A DNA stretch of 64,000 nucleotides from Capilliphycus salinus (GTDB taxonomy: Bacteria; Cyanobacteriota; Cyanobacteriia; Cyanobacteriales; Microcoleaceae). Location of the stretch: assembly GCF_047276495.1 (NCBI RefSeq), contig NZ_CP178543.1:4588001-4652000 (forward strand). Reading direction: 5' to 3'. A model generated the notes under the pieces. It saw nothing but the letters and a program-made list of their open reading frames with translations. It did not search any database and was not told where the DNA came from. Shown here piece after piece: positions 54,675 to 62,553 of this stretch (the first letter of the stretch is position 1; every line of letters starts with the position of its first letter). A program made the translations under genes and the position numbers.

Positions 54675-55379
54675 TTAGGGAGAATAATAAACGGTCTGAA
54701 ATTTGATAAAATCGGTACCGGGATGATATAAAGTATAATTTGCTTTTCCCGGTTCTCTGCCTACATTTCCCACCCCAATCACCTGTTTTTTAGAAGGGGT
54801 AAAAGTTTGAGTGGGTTGTTGTTCATTAAGAGTTAAAACGGAACTGGAAATTGAACCCGTTTGTAACTCGTACTGAAAAGTTAAACCGGAACGACCACAA
54901 AATAAACGGTTTGCTTCGACCCGTTGAAGCCGATCTAACAATTTCCAAGGGGGCGTTTCCGGGGTTAATTCATCGCCCACATTAACGCTGCTTCCGTGAA
55001 TCAACAAACAATCCAATTCAAAAAACCCAAAATGTTGTTGTCTCAGCCATTGAACCGTTTCTCTGGAAACACAATCCCACAATAATTTTACCCCATCCGC
55101 TCCATATTTTTCTCTTAATTCTGTCGCCTCTACATTGCCGCCCAAACCGTACAAATTAAAACATTGTTCTTCCCACCACCCGATACAAACTTGCGGGGTT
55201 AATTCTCCGTTCCGGGGTTCCCTCACCCGTTCGACAACCGCTTCACTTTGGGGATTCAGTCCGACTAAATCTCCCAAAATATACAATTCTTCGACAGGAA
55301 AATTCTGTCGTTTCAAATCATTAATCACCGCTTCATAAGCCTTGAGATTTCCCTCAATTCCACTTAAAATTGCCCACAT
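54675..55379 (-). CDS. Metallophosphoesterase-fold protein with degenerate metal site (copy 1)
   Basis: 234 residues using MWAILSGIEGN as start (55379); an ATG 51 bases further out is unlikely. The fold is that of class III phosphodiesterases (KIAVISDIHGN-type), but the DxH motif reads SGIEGN (Asp to Gly, His to Glu) and the GHTH motif reads CGRSG. The GDLVG Asp and an LIHGSS remain. It is likely a pseudoenzyme or has a changed chemistry. It lies about 108 bases after folE on the same strand (57 bases to the longer start) and can be co-transcribed from Zur box D. Its last ~40 residues are duplicated at 46311. Confidence 0.75.
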   Translation of the reverse strand: MWAILSGIEGNLKAYEAVINDLKRQNFPVEELYILGDLVGLNPQSEAVVERVREPRNGELTPQVCIGWWEEQCFNLYGLGGNVEATELREKYGADGVKLLWDCVSRETVQWLRQQHFGFFELDCLLIHGSSVNVGDELTPETPPWKLLDRLQRVEANRLFCGRSGLTFQYELQTGSISSSVLTLNEQQPTQTFTPSKKQVIGVGNVGREPGKANYTLYHPGTDFIKFQTVYYSP

Positions 55380-55486
55380 TTTAACTTGCTGTTTCCCGGT
55401 AAATTTGATAAAATAGAGATGGGAATACATCCCACCCCTATCAATAGCACGCGAAAAGTTCGAGAATTAAAATTGGAGAATTAAAA

Positions 55487-56137
55487 CTAACTCCAACTGG
55501 GAGTATGGCGGATCAAACTCATAAATTCTTGGCGAGTTTTTGCATCCTCAGCAAATACGCCCCGAACCGCACTCGTAGAAGTCCAAGAACCGACTTTCTG
55601 AACGCCCCGCATCACCATACACATATGGCTGGCTTCGACAACAACAGCCACACCTTTAGGCTTTAATAAACCCTGCAAAGCGTCCGCAATTTGAGCGGTT
55701 AATCGTTCTTGAACTTGCAACCGTCTGGCGTACATTTCACAGATGCGGGCGACTTTAGATAATCCTATCACTTTTCCATCGGGAATGTAAGCCACATGAG
55801 CGCGGCCTAAAATCGGCAAAATATGATGTTCGCAAGAACTAAAAATATCGATATCCCGCACCAACACCATTTCATCGGTTTGTTCGTGAAAAATCGCTCC
55901 ATTCAGCAATTCATCCAGGGATTGATGATAACCGGATGTCAGAAATTTTAAGGCTTTAACAACCCGTTTGGGGGTATCTTTTAAGCCTTCGCGGTCCGGA
56001 TTTTCTCCGAGTCCGAGTAGCAACGTCCGCACCGCTTGACGCATTTCTTCTTCGGAAACCGGGGGTTCAGATTGAGTTTTTAAATTCGGTAAGTTCCCGT
56101 TTTGATTTCCCTTCGGCGAGGAGTTTGCTAAGGTCAT
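55487..56137 (-). CDS. folE: GTP cyclohydrolase I (zinc-dependent FolE)
   Basis: 216 residues. Zinc ligands present: C102 and H105 in SSCEHHILP, C173 in HMCMVMRG. Other marks: NPDREGLKDTPKRVVKA, GLSKVARICEMYARRLQVQERLT. It converts GTP to dihydroneopterin triphosphate for pterin/folate synthesis. It lies 67 bases downstream of the COG0523 gene on the same strand with no own box, so it is probably in the Zur box D operon. The COG0523-folE pairing is a classic zinc-allocation arrangement. Confidence 0.93.
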   Translation of the reverse strand: MTLANSSPKGNQNGNLPNLKTQSEPPVSEEEMRQAVRTLLLGLGENPDREGLKDTPKRVVKALKFLTSGYHQSLDELLNGAIFHEQTDEMVLVRDIDIFSSCEHHILPILGRAHVAYIPDGKVIGLSKVARICEMYARRLQVQERLTAQIADALQGLLKPKGVAVVVEASHMCMVMRGVQKVGSWTSTSAVRGVFAEDAKTRQEFMSLIRHTPSWS

Positions 56138-56204
56138 AGAGTTAGAGTTTTGTTCCTAAAGTAAACGACAAGTTTTTACAATTCAATTAAACACAAACTA
56201 GAAT

Positions 56205-57221
56205 TTAAAACAATTTTAAACCCATGGCTTGTGCCAATTTACTCGGCTGTAAAACCAAACAGTTATTCAACTGTTGGCGGATTTTATTGGCATCTAAATG
56301 ACGGCCAATAAACACAATCTGGTTCAGGGGCGAACTCGGCCATTCTTCGAGTTGGATATCGTACCGAGGCCCGCTGAGTTGGAAAATGTGGCGCATTTCG
56401 CTATTATTGAACCAGAGAATTCCTTTCGCCCGAAATACTTCTGCGGGCATTTCTTCGGTTAAAAATTTCTCGAATTTGTCGATATCAAAGGGGGAATAGC
56501 TTTTGAAGGGAACGGAGACAAAACCATCGGTTTGTAAGTGAGGGGAATGGCGATGTTCTTCTGCGGTTTGATACTGTTGAACAGGGGTGAGGCTAACATC
56601 TAAAATTAAAGGAAGCGGAACTTTAGCCTGTTGGGTTTGTAGAATTCTCGCACTCGGTTTAACGGTTTTGATATAACGTTCCAATCCTTCTACTTTTTCT
56701 GGGAAAGCCAGGTCTGTTTTATTTAAAATTACCACATCCCCGTAAGTAATTTGTTTGAGGGCGGCTTCGCTGTCAAAATGTTCGGGTGTAAAGGTTTCTG
56801 CATCGACGAGGGTAATAATAGAATCCAGGCGAGTTAGTTCCCGGAGTTCCGTCCCCAAAAAGGTTAAAATAATCGGCAACGGGTCGGCAACTCCCGTGGT
56901 TTCAATCACCATGTAATCGACTTGTTCTTCTCGTTCTAAAACCCGATAAACCGCATCGACCAAACCTTCATTAATTGTGCAGCAAATACAACCGTTACTC
57001 AACTCTACCATGTCTTCTTCTGTGGAGATTAACAGTTGAGCGTCAATGTTAATATCGCCAAATTCGTTCACCAAAACCGCAACTTTTAAGTCCTGTTTGT
57101 TGGCGAGAATTTCATTCAACAGGGTAGTTTTTCCGCTTCCCAAAAAACCCGTAATAATGGTCACGGGCATTCCCCGTTTGGGAATATCCGGGGCGGAGGA
57201 GGGGAGAGTTTCCATAGACAT
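56205..57221 (-). CDS. COG0523 (CobW/ZNG-like) GTPase, copy 2
   Basis: 338 residues. Walker A GFLGSGKTT (25-33), CxCC (C78, C80, C81 in SNGCICCTINEG), IETTGVADPLP, NKTD (167-170) and the C-terminal RAKGILWFN. A probable zinc chaperone. Zur box D lies 26 bases before the ATG, and folE follows directly. Shares the plan of copy 1 but is clearly a separate paralogue. Confidence 0.93.
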   Translation of the reverse strand: MSMETLPSSAPDIPKRGMPVTIITGFLGSGKTTLLNEILANKQDLKVAVLVNEFGDINIDAQLLISTEEDMVELSNGCICCTINEGLVDAVYRVLEREEQVDYMVIETTGVADPLPIILTFLGTELRELTRLDSIITLVDAETFTPEHFDSEAALKQITYGDVVILNKTDLAFPEKVEGLERYIKTVKPSARILQTQQAKVPLPLILDVSLTPVQQYQTAEEHRHSPHLQTDGFVSVPFKSYSPFDIDKFEKFLTEEMPAEVFRAKGILWFNNSEMRHIFQLSGPRYDIQLEEWPSSPLNQIVFIGRHLDANKIRQQLNNCLVLQPSKLAQAMGLKLF

Positions 57222-57246
57222 TGTTCGGCCGGAAGGTTTGCAAGAA

Positions 57247-57261
57247 TGATAACAGTTATCA
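57247..57261. promoter_or_regulatory. Candidate Zur box D
   Basis: TGATAACAGTTATCA is a 15-base palindrome with a central three-base spacer, 26 bases upstream of COG0523 copy 2. Confidence 0.8.
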
Positions 57262-57278
57262 AAATTGAAAGCAAGCTT

Positions 57279-58094
57279 TTAGCGCTCACAGACGTGAGTG
57301 GGGTCATCCGCCTTTTCCGCATATTCCAAACCTCGGGCTAAACGCCAAGCAAAAATGGGCGGTAAACCTTTTTCGATGATGGCGGCACAGGTTTTTTGAT
57401 AATCATATTCAACCTCCCGCAGCGTTGCCCCCTGAGTCTCGGTATCATAAATCACATAGGTGGCGTTGGGGCGACCGTGACGGGGTTCTCCGACGGAACC
57501 GACGTTAATAATGTGTTTTAAAGGGGTGGTAAAACTGAGGTTTTGTTCATCGTTTAAATGGGGTTGATTAATTTTGACTTGAAGCTGACCCCCTTCTAAC
57601 TTGCGAAGATAAGGGATATGAGTGTGACCACAAAATAGCACATCCGCCTCGGCCGATAAGACTCGTTCTAGGGCGGTAAATGCGTCCATATTCGGCATTA
57701 AATATTCGTGGTTGCTGTGGGGCGAACCGTGAACAAAACAGAGATTTTCTGTTTTTAAAGTTAGGGGAAGTTGGGCTAAAAATTCGCGAGTTTCGGGATA
57801 AATATTGTTGTGCGTCCACTCGTGGGCGAAACGTCCCCGACGTTCGGCTAACAGCGACGGATAACTGCATTCGCAAGCATTTAATCCTTCTACAATATCT
57901 TCATCCCAACAGCCTTGAACGGTGGGAATATCGAGGGAACGAATTTGTTCGACGACGGCGTGAGGAAAGGGACCGTAACCGACCAAATCTCCCAAACAAT
58001 ATATTTTTTCCGCCTTTTGTTCGTCGATATCTAATAAAACGGCATTTAACGCTTCATAGTTTCCGTGAATGCAAGAAATGACTGCTATTTTCAT
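57279..58094 (-). CDS. Metallophosphoesterase-fold protein (copy 2) with altered metal motif
   Basis: 271 residues. Family marks: KIAVISCIHGNYEAL (the canonical DxH reads C8-I-H10), GDLVGYGPFP (D36), FVHGSPHSN, CGHTHIPY and NVGSVGEPRHGRPNATYVIYD. The usual GNHD is GCWDE (61-65). So the Asp of the first metal site is replaced by Cys while the rest is kept. Its start overlaps the stop of the P-loop gene by four bases (ATGA), so the two form an operon. Zinc-regulated by inference from boxes E. Confidence 0.85.
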   Translation of the reverse strand: MKIAVISCIHGNYEALNAVLLDIDEQKAEKIYCLGDLVGYGPFPHAVVEQIRSLDIPTVQGCWDEDIVEGLNACECSYPSLLAERRGRFAHEWTHNNIYPETREFLAQLPLTLKTENLCFVHGSPHSNHEYLMPNMDAFTALERVLSAEADVLFCGHTHIPYLRKLEGGQLQVKINQPHLNDEQNLSFTTPLKHIINVGSVGEPRHGRPNATYVIYDTETQGATLREVEYDYQKTCAAIIEKGLPPIFAWRLARGLEYAEKADDPTHVCER

Positions 58095-58870
58095 GGGGTG
58101 ACTTCCTCCTCGGTTTGTAATGAGGTTTGAATTTGTTGTTGATAATAATCAATTTGGGATTCGGGGATGAAGCAATATTTCAGGGTTTGGGAGATTTCTT
58201 TGAGTTGCAAATTAAATCCGACAATTTCCAAACCGCTAAACCGTTCGGGTCTTCCGGTTAACCACAGGGGAACCTCCAAAGCTACAAATTCTTGATTGAT
58301 TGTTCCCGCTACAAAATCCCCATAAATCGATTCTCCGCTAACAATATCAAAAATTCCTTTTGCCCGAATGACTTCCCCGTAAGCCCCTTGAATGAGTTCA
58401 AACCAAAACAGGGTTAAACTCGTCCAGTCAATAATTTCTCCGGTGAGTAGGTTGCGATGAATTTGTACGGAATAATTATTGATTTTACTGAAAGGTTCGG
58501 CAATGTTTTGATTTCCTAAAATCGCCGAATCTGCCCAGTTTTCCCATTCTGTATTTTCAGAGGATGAGGGGATGATGGCGATGCGTTTTGAGTTTAATCG
58601 GGTTAGTAAAGGTTCTACGGAAGATAGGTCGAAATGCCAGGGAATCTCGATATAAGTGGTTGATACTAACTCGGGATTAAATAGTTGTAATTCCTCGCCC
58701 GAGGTGAAAATTTGCACCTGGGGAAATTCGCTAGCCAGACAAGTCCCATCAATGACAACAGAATCCTCTCCGGGGTTGAAATAGCCAACGGGTTCTGTGG
58801 TTTTGCTAATTTGTTCTCGTATCCAGTGGGTTTTACCCGCACCCGGCGGGCCAGTAACCGCAGTAATCAT
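58091..58870 (-). CDS. CobW-like P-loop protein lacking CxCC
   Basis: 259 residues with P-loop GPPGAGKT (7-14), then a middle part resembling a reduced G3E GTPase and a C-terminal part like CobW_C (GEVIRAKGIFDIV, FVALEVPLWLTGRPERFSGL). The CICC metal motif is absent; one Cys (DGTCLAS) is near. No NKxD is evident. It may be a divergent, non-canonical COG0523 protein. Translationally coupled to phosphoesterase copy 2 and divergent from the FAD gene. Confidence 0.7.
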   Translation of the reverse strand: MITAVTGPPGAGKTHWIREQISKTTEPVGYFNPGEDSVVIDGTCLASEFPQVQIFTSGEELQLFNPELVSTTYIEIPWHFDLSSVEPLLTRLNSKRIAIIPSSSENTEWENWADSAILGNQNIAEPFSKINNYSVQIHRNLLTGEIIDWTSLTLFWFELIQGAYGEVIRAKGIFDIVSGESIYGDFVAGTINQEFVALEVPLWLTGRPERFSGLEIVGFNLQLKEISQTLKYCFIPESQIDYYQQQIQTSLQTEEEVTP

Positions 58871-58890
58871 CGCCGCTTCCTTTCGGGAAC

Positions 58891-58903
58891 AATAATCATT
58901 ATT
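58891..58903. promoter_or_regulatory. Candidate Zur box E1 (weak)
   Basis: AATAATCATTATT, a palindrome about 21 bases before the minus-strand CobW-like start. It lacks the GATAA core and is less certain than box E2. Confidence 0.4.
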
Positions 58904-58924
58904 ATAGATAGATATAGCAAAAAA

Positions 58925-58939
58925 TGAGAACCATTATCA
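58925..58939. promoter_or_regulatory. Candidate Zur box E2
   Basis: TGAGAACCATTATCA, differing in one base from box B (TGATAACCATTATCG) in the left arm. It ends 19 bases before the FAD gene ATG. Confidence 0.7.
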
Positions 58940-58957
58940 AATTATTGACCCGGATTT

Positions 58958-60157
58958 ATGTCTGACTTCGTTTCCGTTGCGATTATCGGTGCCGGCCCTC
59001 ACGCCTTGACCTTAGCCGCCCACCTGCTGCAAAAACAGCCAATACACGGTAAAATCAGGGTTTTTGACCCCAGCGGGGTGTGGTTGAGTCGGTGGCATCA
59101 TCAGTTTGCGGCCCAGGACATTCCCCATTTGCGTTCGCCTGCGGTTCATCACCCCGACCCCAACCCCTTCGCCCTGCGAAAATTTGCTGAGAATCGTTCT
59201 CACGAGCTATTTCCCCCCTACGACCTCCCCGGAACCAAGCTATTTGAGGATTTTTGTGGGGATGTAGTCCGACGCTGGCAACTGGCGGAGGGAGTTTGTG
59301 CGGCGCAGGTGGTCGGTATTCTGCCGTTGCGGGGGTTGAGGGGAACTCGGTTTGAGTTGCTTTTGGCAGACGGGCGGACGGTTCGGGCGAGACGGGTGGT
59401 TTTGGCGACGGGAGGGGGTGAGGTTCAGCTTCCCGACTGGGCGGGCAAGATTCCTTCGCCTTTTCCCCCGGAACGGTTGGTTCACAGCCAACAGGTTGAT
59501 TTGCGATCACTTTATCCGGCCGGGGAACGGGTTCTCATCGTTGGGGGCGGTTTGACGAGCGCTCACCTGGCGGTGGGGATGATGGCACGGGGAGCAACGG
59601 TGACGCTGATGGTGCGCCGACAGTTGCGGGAGAAGCTGTTTGACGCCGAACCCGGCTGGTTGGGGCCGAAGTATCTCAAAGGGTTTGAAGCGGAGTCCTG
59701 TTGGCGGGTGCGATCGCAGATGATTCAACAGGCAAGAGATGGCGGTTCTATCACTCCCAATCTGATGATACAGCTAAGGCGGGCAATCCGTCAAGGAAAA
59801 TTAATTTTGTGGGAAAATTGTCAGGTTAAAGCGGCAATTTGGGAGAAGAATTGGCGGGTAAAATGCGATCGCGGCGAGCTTGAATTTGACCGGATTGTGT
59901 TAGCAACGGGAACTCAACTTGATGCCAGTCAGCACCCGTTACTTCAGAAGATTTTGCCCGTTTATCCCGCAGAAATTGTGGACGGTTTGCCCGTTTTAGA
60001 TCGGCATTTGCGCCTTCCGGGTTGCGAGTTATTCCTAATGGGAGGATTGGCGGCTTTGCAACTGGGGCCAGTCGCCCGCAATTTGGCCGGGGCTAGGATG
60101 GCTTCCGGGCGAATTGTTCCGGCAATTGTTAAACCCAGTTTAGCATTAACCGCCTAA
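58958..60157 (+). CDS. FAD/NAD(P)-binding monooxygenase-like protein under Zur control
   Basis: 399 residues. FAD motif VAIIGAGPHALTLAAHLL, then VWLSRWHHQFAAQDIPHLRSPAVHHPDPNPFAL, which resembles the lysine/ornithine N-monooxygenase (SidA/IucD) and FAD-NAD-binding group. The NAD(P) motif is VLIVGGGLTSAHLAVGMMARG. Typical reactions are N-hydroxylation or flavin oxidation; the substrate is unknown. A Zur-like box lies just upstream and the CobW-like gene is divergent. This suggests, as inference, a part in zinc-limitation metabolism such as metallophore synthesis. Confidence 0.8.
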   Translation: MSDFVSVAIIGAGPHALTLAAHLLQKQPIHGKIRVFDPSGVWLSRWHHQFAAQDIPHLRSPAVHHPDPNPFALRKFAENRSHELFPPYDLPGTKLFEDFCGDVVRRWQLAEGVCAAQVVGILPLRGLRGTRFELLLADGRTVRARRVVLATGGGEVQLPDWAGKIPSPFPPERLVHSQQVDLRSLYPAGERVLIVGGGLTSAHLAVGMMARGATVTLMVRRQLREKLFDAEPGWLGPKYLKGFEAESCWRVRSQMIQQARDGGSITPNLMIQLRRAIRQGKLILWENCQVKAAIWEKNWRVKCDRGELEFDRIVLATGTQLDASQHPLLQKILPVYPAEIVDGLPVLDRHLRLPGCELFLMGGLAALQLGPVARNLAGARMASGRIVPAIVKPSLALTA

Positions 60158-60161
60158 AGAA

Positions 60162-61391
60162 TCAAGCAAATAAAGATAGGGTTTCTGCGGGTTTATAGCC
60201 GGGGAAAATTCGATCAATTTGGTTGGGTTTGACTCGAAATTGATTCAATAAAACCGTCGAAACCACCTCTCGAAAATCCGTTGTAATTGTCAAATCTCGA
60301 CCTTCATAACGTTCGGATTCCGATAAACCCGGCCACTGACCGTAAACTTTCCCCCCCCGCAGCGAACCGCCGAAAATCCACATCGCATTTCCCCGTCCGT
60401 GATCGGTGCCGCCATTGCCATTTTCTGCAACGGTTCGACCAAATTCGGACACCACTAAAATTGTCGTATCGGCGTAATTTTCACCCAATCTATCCACCAA
60501 CGTTACTAACCCTTCTCCTAAGTTTTTTAGGCGGTTTGCGAGTTGACCTTGACTCGAACCTTGGTTAATATGAGTATCCCAACCGCCCACATCCATAAAC
60601 GCCAATTGAATACTCGGATCTCGCACCATTAAACTCGCGAGTTGTCGAGTTTCTCCGGCGAAACCTTTCGGAAGCGGGGCGCCATTATTCGCCTCCTCCA
60701 TTTCCGCTTCCAGTTTTTTTAATAATGTATCTCGGGCGGCGCGACCTTCTTGGTAAGCCAAACTCAGCGGATCGTTACTGGCGTAGAGTTGATCGAAAGC
60801 CGACTGAATTTTATCTTGGTCGATGGGGAGTTTACGAGTAGAATTTCCTTGTAGGGAGATATTGCTCGCAGACTCTTTTCCGGCTAAAATAAAAGGTAAA
60901 TTTGAACCCACGCTGACCGCTTCTACTGGTGTTTGTCCCGGTAAAATAGCCAACATTCGATTCATCCAACCTTCTACCGTTTTTTTGTTTCCGGGTGTGC
61001 CGGATTCCATGTATTTTTGAGCATCAAAATGGGAGCGAGTTTCGTCGGGCGAACCGCAAGCGTGAACAAAGGCTAAAGTTCCGTCTTTCCAAAAGGGAAT
61101 AAGCGGAGATAAAGCCGGATGTAAACCAAAATTTCCATCGAGATCTAACGCCCCCTTTTCCTTTCCGGGTTGAGGAATGGCTATAGTGGGTCTGACTTCA
61201 TAATAATCGGTTTCAGCATGGGGAACGACGACATTTAACCCGTCAATTCCTCCCCGCAGAAAAACCACAACCAAACGTTTGGGGTGGGGAGTCGTGGCGA
61301 GACTTTTGGCGATCCAAGTGTGACTTCCAACGCTGGCGATCGCAGTGGTTCCAAAAATGCCTAAACCTTTTAAAAATTGGCGTCTATCCAT
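60162..61391 (-). CDS. Tat-exported DUF1501 protein
   Basis: 409 residues. N-terminus MDRRQFLKGLGIFGTTAIAS is a twin-arginine signal (R3, R4). DUF1501 core: VVFLRGGIDGLNVVVPH, FGLHPALSPLIPFWKDGTLAFVHACGSPDETRSHF, DVGGWDTHINQG and VVSEFGRTVAENGNGGTDHGRGNAMWIFGG. The domain is related to sulfatases/alkaline phosphatases in its metal motifs. Usually paired with a DUF1800 gene, which is not seen within the window. It converges with the FAD gene (4-base gap). Confidence 0.9.
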   Translation of the reverse strand: MDRRQFLKGLGIFGTTAIASVGSHTWIAKSLATTPHPKRLVVVFLRGGIDGLNVVVPHAETDYYEVRPTIAIPQPGKEKGALDLDGNFGLHPALSPLIPFWKDGTLAFVHACGSPDETRSHFDAQKYMESGTPGNKKTVEGWMNRMLAILPGQTPVEAVSVGSNLPFILAGKESASNISLQGNSTRKLPIDQDKIQSAFDQLYASNDPLSLAYQEGRAARDTLLKKLEAEMEEANNGAPLPKGFAGETRQLASLMVRDPSIQLAFMDVGGWDTHINQGSSQGQLANRLKNLGEGLVTLVDRLGENYADTTILVVSEFGRTVAENGNGGTDHGRGNAMWIFGGSLRGGKVYGQWPGLSESERYEGRDLTITTDFREVVSTVLLNQFRVKPNQIDRIFPGYKPAETLSLFA

Positions 61392-61599
61392 TATTTTTTT
61401 GATCCTAAGTTAATCAATGAATTTAGAAAAATATCCTGATAGTCTTCACCCCAATTTGAAACATCAGTTATTCCGGGTTAGCTGCAAAGACCGATCCGAT
61501 TCTACGCAACTGACCCATAACCCCATTGATTCACCCAGACATCCCTTAGTTCCGTTTCTTTTTAATCATGCAACTTTTTCTGATCCCCCCGGCTTCGCC

Positions 61600-61662
61600 A
61601 CCCCAACCCCCCTTTTTAAGGGGGGATTAAGGGGGGATCAAGGGGGGTTGGGGGGATCAATT
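61600..61662. repeat. CCCCCCTTTTTAAGGGGGG hairpin element
   Basis: CCCCCCTTTTTAAGGGGGGATTA and repeated GGGGGATCAAGGGGGGTTGG words form a hairpin-prone GC block similar to the common cyanobacterial dispersed intergenic repeat. There is no gene here. Confidence 0.55.
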
Positions 61663-61811
61663 AGATGCAGCTTCATAAAGAATTGGTATAAGTTCCGTTT
61701 TTGTTGTAAATCTCTACTCCTATTTTAGAAGGAATTGATAATTTTGTCTAGATCGAATCATTATTGTGAGGACTTAACATGGTTTTAAAAATACGTGAAA
61801 GCGGCTATAAA

Positions 61812-61895
61812 ATAAGGGATAAGGGATAAGGGATAATGGATAATGGATAATTGATCAGGGATAATTGATCAGGGATAATTGATCAGGGATAATTG
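61812..61895. repeat. GGGATAA / GGATAATTGATCA tandem repeat
   Basis: GGGATAA occurs in tandem, then GGATAATGGATAAT, then three GGGATAATTGATCA copies. The repeat runs straight into the decayed gene that follows, in place of its N-terminus. Confidence 0.75.
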
Positions 61896-62357
61896 ATAAT
61901 GTTGGACGGTTTGGATTACCTTTTAACAGCCAATTAGAAAAGATAATCAAAGCCTTTCAAACCGAAAACGGACTCCCCGTTGATGGAATCGTTGGAGAAG
62001 TCACCCAATTCAAACTAGAAAAAGCCATCGCCAAAATAGAAACCCTGGAAAATTATCAAAAAATCTCCGTTCCTCAACCGCCTCTGACGAATGATTCTGG
62101 AGATTTTATCGAAGCAAATTGGTTGGAATGGCGAGTGATAACCCCCAACAAATTAAACGCCCGCAGCGGTCCGGGTTTTGATTATAAAGTCGATTTGAGT
62201 TTACCATTCGGAACCCCATTTTCTCCCCCCGCCCGACTATTATTATCCCCTCAAATTCGATGGAGTCGGTAAACCCGGGTTAGTCATTCGTTATCAAGGC
62301 GCCGCCTTTTTTGTCCGGGCCAATTCTAAATTTATTGAACCCGTAACAAGCTGTTAA
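61896..62357 (+). pseudogene. Truncated and frameshifted peptidoglycan-binding / SH3 protein
   Basis: Frame 1 begins mid-gene with VGRFGLPFNSQLEKIIKAFQ and TENGLPVDGIVGEVT, a PG_binding_1 domain, then LNARSGPGFDYKVDLSLPFG, an SH3b domain, and ends at a TAA near 62274. In another frame the rest of the SH3 domain follows: PDYYYPLKFDGVGKPG, then AAFFVRANSKFIEPV and TAA at 62357. So the N-terminus is lost to the repeat and there is a frameshift in TCTCCCCCCGCCC (about 62220-62233). Confidence 0.8.
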
Positions 62358-62392
62358 TTTGAAAGCAGTTATGCTATTTTAAAATAGACCAC

Positions 62393-62425
62393 AAAAACCC
62401 GGTTTTTCAAATCAACCGGGTTTTT
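62393..62425 (+). terminator. Rho-independent terminator
   Basis: AAAAACCCGGTT (62393-62404) pairs with AACCGGGTTTTT (62414-62425). It follows the decayed gene and is like the one at 2564. Confidence 0.8.
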
Positions 62426-62504
62426 CATGTACAAAAGGCAAATAATACAGGTTTACATTTCCACTAAAAATGCTATATTACTCTAAACTGTTAACATCAA
62501 AAAC

Positions 62505-62540
62505 GGGTCACTGTAAACTGTAAACTGTAAACTGTAAACG
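62505..62540. repeat. CTGTAAA short tandem repeat
   Basis: GGTCACTGTAAACTGTAAACTG continues for four ~7-base units just before the LCP gene. It resembles the words at 9180-9240. Confidence 0.7.
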
Positions 62541-62553
62541 GGTTGCGCCTTCT

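Noticed and set aside
59055..59510. A 151-codon open frame antisense to the FAD gene
   Set aside because: Pro-rich shadow of the coding strand, with no domain.
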